This document shows, one piece after another, positions 5,073 to 7,184 of a stretch of 7,184 nt of DNA. The position numbers and the translations under genes are program-made. The notes under the pieces were generated by a model. It was not told where the DNA came from, did no database searches, and worked only from the letters and a program-made list of their open reading frames with translations. Source of the DNA: UBA10110 sp964354145 (lineage in GTDB: Bacteria > Patescibacteriota > Kazan-3B-28 > UBA10110); assembly GCA_964354145.1 (NCBI GenBank), contig CAYGXX010000032.1, forward strand, positions 1-7,184, read 5' to 3'. How positions within the stretch are numbered: position 1 is the stretch's first letter; each line of letters starts with the position of its first letter.

Positions 5073-6836
5073 ATTTTTCGCATCCAAAAACGTCTTAGCC
5101 CCGATCAATTTAACCAATCTCATCAACTACTCCGATGGTTAGCTGGTGGGCAAAGGTCAGGTTTTGTAGTGTGGGCCGGCTTAAAGCATTTAGCCAGCAA
5201 GTTTTCTAAAAAAGAAAAGATCACCCTGGCTGCATTATTGGCAGTAATTGTGGTGTGCTCTGGGGCTTTAGCTATCTGGTATGACCAAGCCGGGACTATC
5301 CAGCCGTTGCGGGGAGGGGTATTTATTGAAGGCATCGTTGGCAAACCACAAATAATTAATCCCTTGTATGTTCATGCCAATACTCCGGAGGGAGATATCG
5401 CTCGGCTAGTTTTTGCTGGTCTAGTTAAGATGGGGCCGGGTCGTGATTTTTTGCCGGATTTGGCAGAGAGCTGGGAAGTGCAGAGCAAGGGCAAAACATA
5501 CTTGTTTCATTTGCGCGATGGTCTCAAATGGTCAGATGGCGAAAAATTAACCGCCGATGATGTAGTATTTACTATTGATGTGGCTAAAAGCGATGCTTAC
5601 ACTGGGCCCTATAGAAATGATTGGCTGGGGATTACGGTTACGGCAGTAGATCCGCGCACGGTGCGGTTTGATCTACCCGATCCTTCCACCTTCTTTTTAG
5701 CCAGAGCTACTTTAGGGATTTTGCCTAAACACATGTTGGCTCATTTGCCGGTGGCGGAAATCGGCGAGCAGAAAAATAATGCCGAGCCGACAGGAGCCGG
5801 GCCTTACCGCGTGTCGCCTGCACTCACCGGGCAAGACAATTTGAGTTTGGAACCCAATCTCTATTATTATGCTGGTCGTGCTCTAATTGAAAAAATCGTC
5901 TTTGTTTCTTTTGATAATGAGCAAGCGATGTTAAATGCTTTAGTGAATGGGAATGTCACCGCGGCAGGTTTTTCTACTCCCATAGTCCAAGAGATTAACA
6001 ATTTGCCGAATGTGAATAGATTTGTCTACCATCTGCCCCAATATAAAGCAGTTTTCTTTAATCAGATGGGGAGCAATAAAGTGTTAGCAGACAGCGTGGT
6101 GCGGCGAGCTTTGGCTTTAGCTACCGATAAAGAAAGGATTATCAAAGAAGCCGCTGATGGTTATGCGGTGCGCGCCGACAGTCCCATCCTGCCGGGATTC
6201 TGGGGGCACCTCCCCGATATGAAAAAATATGATTTTGATATTTCGGCGGCTGCCAGTACCCTCAGTAAAGCCGGTTGGAAAGACAGCGATGGCGACAAAA
6301 TATTAGAGAAAAATAAAATCAAACTATCTTTCACTTTAAGTTACAAGGATGATAAAAATAACGCAGCGATTGCTAAAGTTTTATCGGAGAATTGGCAGAC
6401 GATTGGCGCCGAGGTTATTCTCAATCCCTTAAACTCTAGCGACTTAGTTAATCAGATTATTCGTCCCCGCAACTACGAGGCATTGGTTTTTGGTCAGAGC
6501 ATGGGAGCTGATTCCGATCCTTATTTATACTGGCATAGCAGCCAAACTGCCGATCCGGGCTTAGCGCTCTCCGTGATGTATGACAAGGATATTGATAATT
6601 CGCTGGAGATGATTCGTTTGTCTTCCGATTTAAACAGGGCGATTAATTACTGCCATAATTTTCAGAATGCTTTTGCAAATGCCGTTCCGGCGATTTTGCT
6701 GTATCAGCCTACCTATACTTATGTGGTGGACAACAAAGTGAAAGGGGATAGCGGCTCGATTAATTTAGGCGCTACCGCCGATCGGTTTATTGATATCAAC
6801 CATTGGTACATTCGCGCCAAGAAAACCCTCTCGTAA
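5073..6836 (+). CDS. Membrane-anchored family 5 (peptide/oligopeptide-type) extracellular solute-binding protein
   Basis: Binding proteins of this family (OppA/DppA-like, SBP_bac_5) capture peptides, nickel or other small molecules outside the cell for ABC import. From the proposed ATT start the protein has 587 residues; from the first conventional start, GTG at 5169, it has 555. I prefer ATT because of the excellent Shine-Dalgarno site 6 nt upstream, the absence of one before GTG, and an uninterrupted, plausible basic N-terminus (FRIQKRLSPDQF...). In ATT numbering, a cytoplasmic basic stretch with KKEK (46-49) precedes one membrane helix (about 50-70). Then come family motifs: PDLAESWEV (128-136), YLFHLRDGLKWSDGEKLTADD (143-163, the most diagnostic segment), GAGPYRV (241-247) and VRRALALATDKERI (343-356). 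The single Cys in the helix is preceded by Val-Val, not a lipobox, so it should be an uncleaved anchor. No permease or ATPase of the Opp type is adjacent; substrate is unknown. Confidence 0.92.
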   Translation: MFRIQKRLSPDQFNQSHQLLRWLAGGQRSGFVVWAGLKHLASKFSKKEKITLAALLAVIVVCSGALAIWYDQAGTIQPLRGGVFIEGIVGKPQIINPLYVHANTPEGDIARLVFAGLVKMGPGRDFLPDLAESWEVQSKGKTYLFHLRDGLKWSDGEKLTADDVVFTIDVAKSDAYTGPYRNDWLGITVTAVDPRTVRFDLPDPSTFFLARATLGILPKHMLAHLPVAEIGEQKNNAEPTGAGPYRVSPALTGQDNLSLEPNLYYYAGRALIEKIVFVSFDNEQAMLNALVNGNVTAAGFSTPIVQEINNLPNVNRFVYHLPQYKAVFFNQMGSNKVLADSVVRRALALATDKERIIKEAADGYAVRADSPILPGFWGHLPDMKKYDFDISAAASTLSKAGWKDSDGDKILEKNKIKLSFTLSYKDDKNNAAIAKVLSENWQTIGAEVILNPLNSSDLVNQIIRPRNYEALVFGQSMGADSDPYLYWHSSQTADPGLALSVMYDKDIDNSLEMIRLSSDLNRAINYCHNFQNAFANAVPAILLYQPTYTYVVDNKVKGDSGSINLGATADRFIDINHWYIRAKKTLS

Positions 6837-6844
6837 TAGACTCG

Positions 6845-7184
6845 TTATTTTTTGAGTTTCTTGCCTCGATATGTCTCAGTTAAACTGTGGCAATTTGGGC
6901 ATAGAATTCTTAAATTTTCAATGCGGTTATCGTGTCTATCACCGTTAATGTGGTCTAACTCTAATGGTAGGTGCCCCGTAGCGCTGTATTGAGCCCACCC
7001 GCATAATTCACAACGCATAAGCTTCAATTTAGTACTGAACAGCCTTCTTTTAAGCTTGAAACTTTGAAAGTTGCTATTTTTTACTAAAATTTCTTCCAGC
7101 GGAATTCGTGGCTTGCCAATTCCCTTCATCCCTGCGTTCCAACCCTTACCGCGAAAATGGCGAGTATCTAGATTATGTTTTCTT
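6845..7184 (-). CDS. HNH endonuclease, 5' end beyond the window
   Basis: The reverse-strand frame is open from the right edge to TAA at 6847-6845: 112 complete codons plus one base. An ATG at 7129 would give 94 residues, but it is probably internal. The 18 codons upstream stay open and read LDTRHFRGKGWNAG, which resembles the segment preceding the nuclease domain in the common HNH family with an N-terminal helix-turn-helix. In numbering from that ATG, the nuclease has zinc cysteines Cys40/Cys43 and Cys77/Cys80. The catalytic set is LELDHINGD with Asp59-His60, the Asn68/Asn72 region (NRIENLRILC) and His81 in CPNCH. All expected residues are present, so it should be an active metal-dependent DNA nuclease, possibly a solitary selfish or phage-derived element. 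It is convergent with the solute-binding gene, 8 nt away. Target and role are unknown. Confidence 0.9.
   Translation of the reverse strand, partial: RKHNLDTRHFRGKGWNAGMKGIGKPRIPLEEILVKNSNFQSFKLKRRLFSTKLKLMRCELCGWAQYSATGHLPLELDHINGDRHDNRIENLRILCPNCHSLTETYRGKKLKK

Noticed and set aside
5066..5098. A 10-codon GTG leader peptide overlapping the Shine-Dalgarno site
   Set aside because: Its GTG is part of the Shine-Dalgarno sequence itself and has no ribosome site of its own; the peptide has no attenuation-like codon run.
5250..5262. Lipoprotein lipobox around the Cys in the binding protein's membrane helix
   Set aside because: The residues before Cys are Val-Val where a lipobox needs a small residue (Gly, Ala or Ser) directly before Cys, and the hydrophobic segment continues past it.
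6820..6860. Bidirectional terminator between the convergent binding-protein and HNH genes
   Set aside because: Only a 4-bp ACTC/GAGT inverted match around a T-rich loop is present; there is no GC-rich stem.

Overview
The window reads as a chromosomal segment of an uncultivated, probably monoderm bacterium, most likely from the Patescibacteria (Candidate Phyla Radiation). The reasons are indirect. Most genes have no Shine-Dalgarno sequence, spacing is tight, and a MacA/MacB-like transporter is split into separate ATPase and permease genes. There is also a membrane-anchored family 5 solute-binding protein with no permease next to it, beside a very short SecG. TGA works as a stop (ATPase gene), which fits the standard bacterial code. 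The phylum assignment is inference and no marker gene is present.

Layout. A leftward operon (659 down to the left edge, and 1073-663) encodes a bactofilin followed 3 nt later by a diacylglycerol-kinase-like protein cut by the window edge. A divergent promoter region at about 1074-1259 holds near-consensus promoters on both strands. A rightward operon (1260-4772) encodes a HlyD/MacA-type adaptor, a MacB/LolD-type ABC ATPase and a MacB/FtsX-type permease. They are separated by a 4-nt gap and then a 4-nt ATGA overlap, so they form one export or envelope-handling complex. After a 50-nt gap with a candidate promoter come secG (4823-5047) and an anchored extracellular solute-binding protein ending at 6836. 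A convergent HNH endonuclease gene (6845 to the right edge) is cut at its 5' end.

Functional theme. Apart from the HNH gene, everything acts at the membrane: a cytoskeletal scaffold, a lipid-kinase relative, a tripartite-like ABC exporter, a Sec channel subunit and a surface solute-binding protein.

The most notable observations are three. The solute-binding protein appears to start at an ATT codon behind the only strong Shine-Dalgarno sequence in the window, 96 nt upstream of the first conventional start. The kinase-like protein has lost the hallmark GGDGT residues. The adaptor has a very long hairpin whose tip lacks the TolC-contact arginine. I found no tRNA, rRNA, CRISPR array, insertion sequence or convincing terminator.
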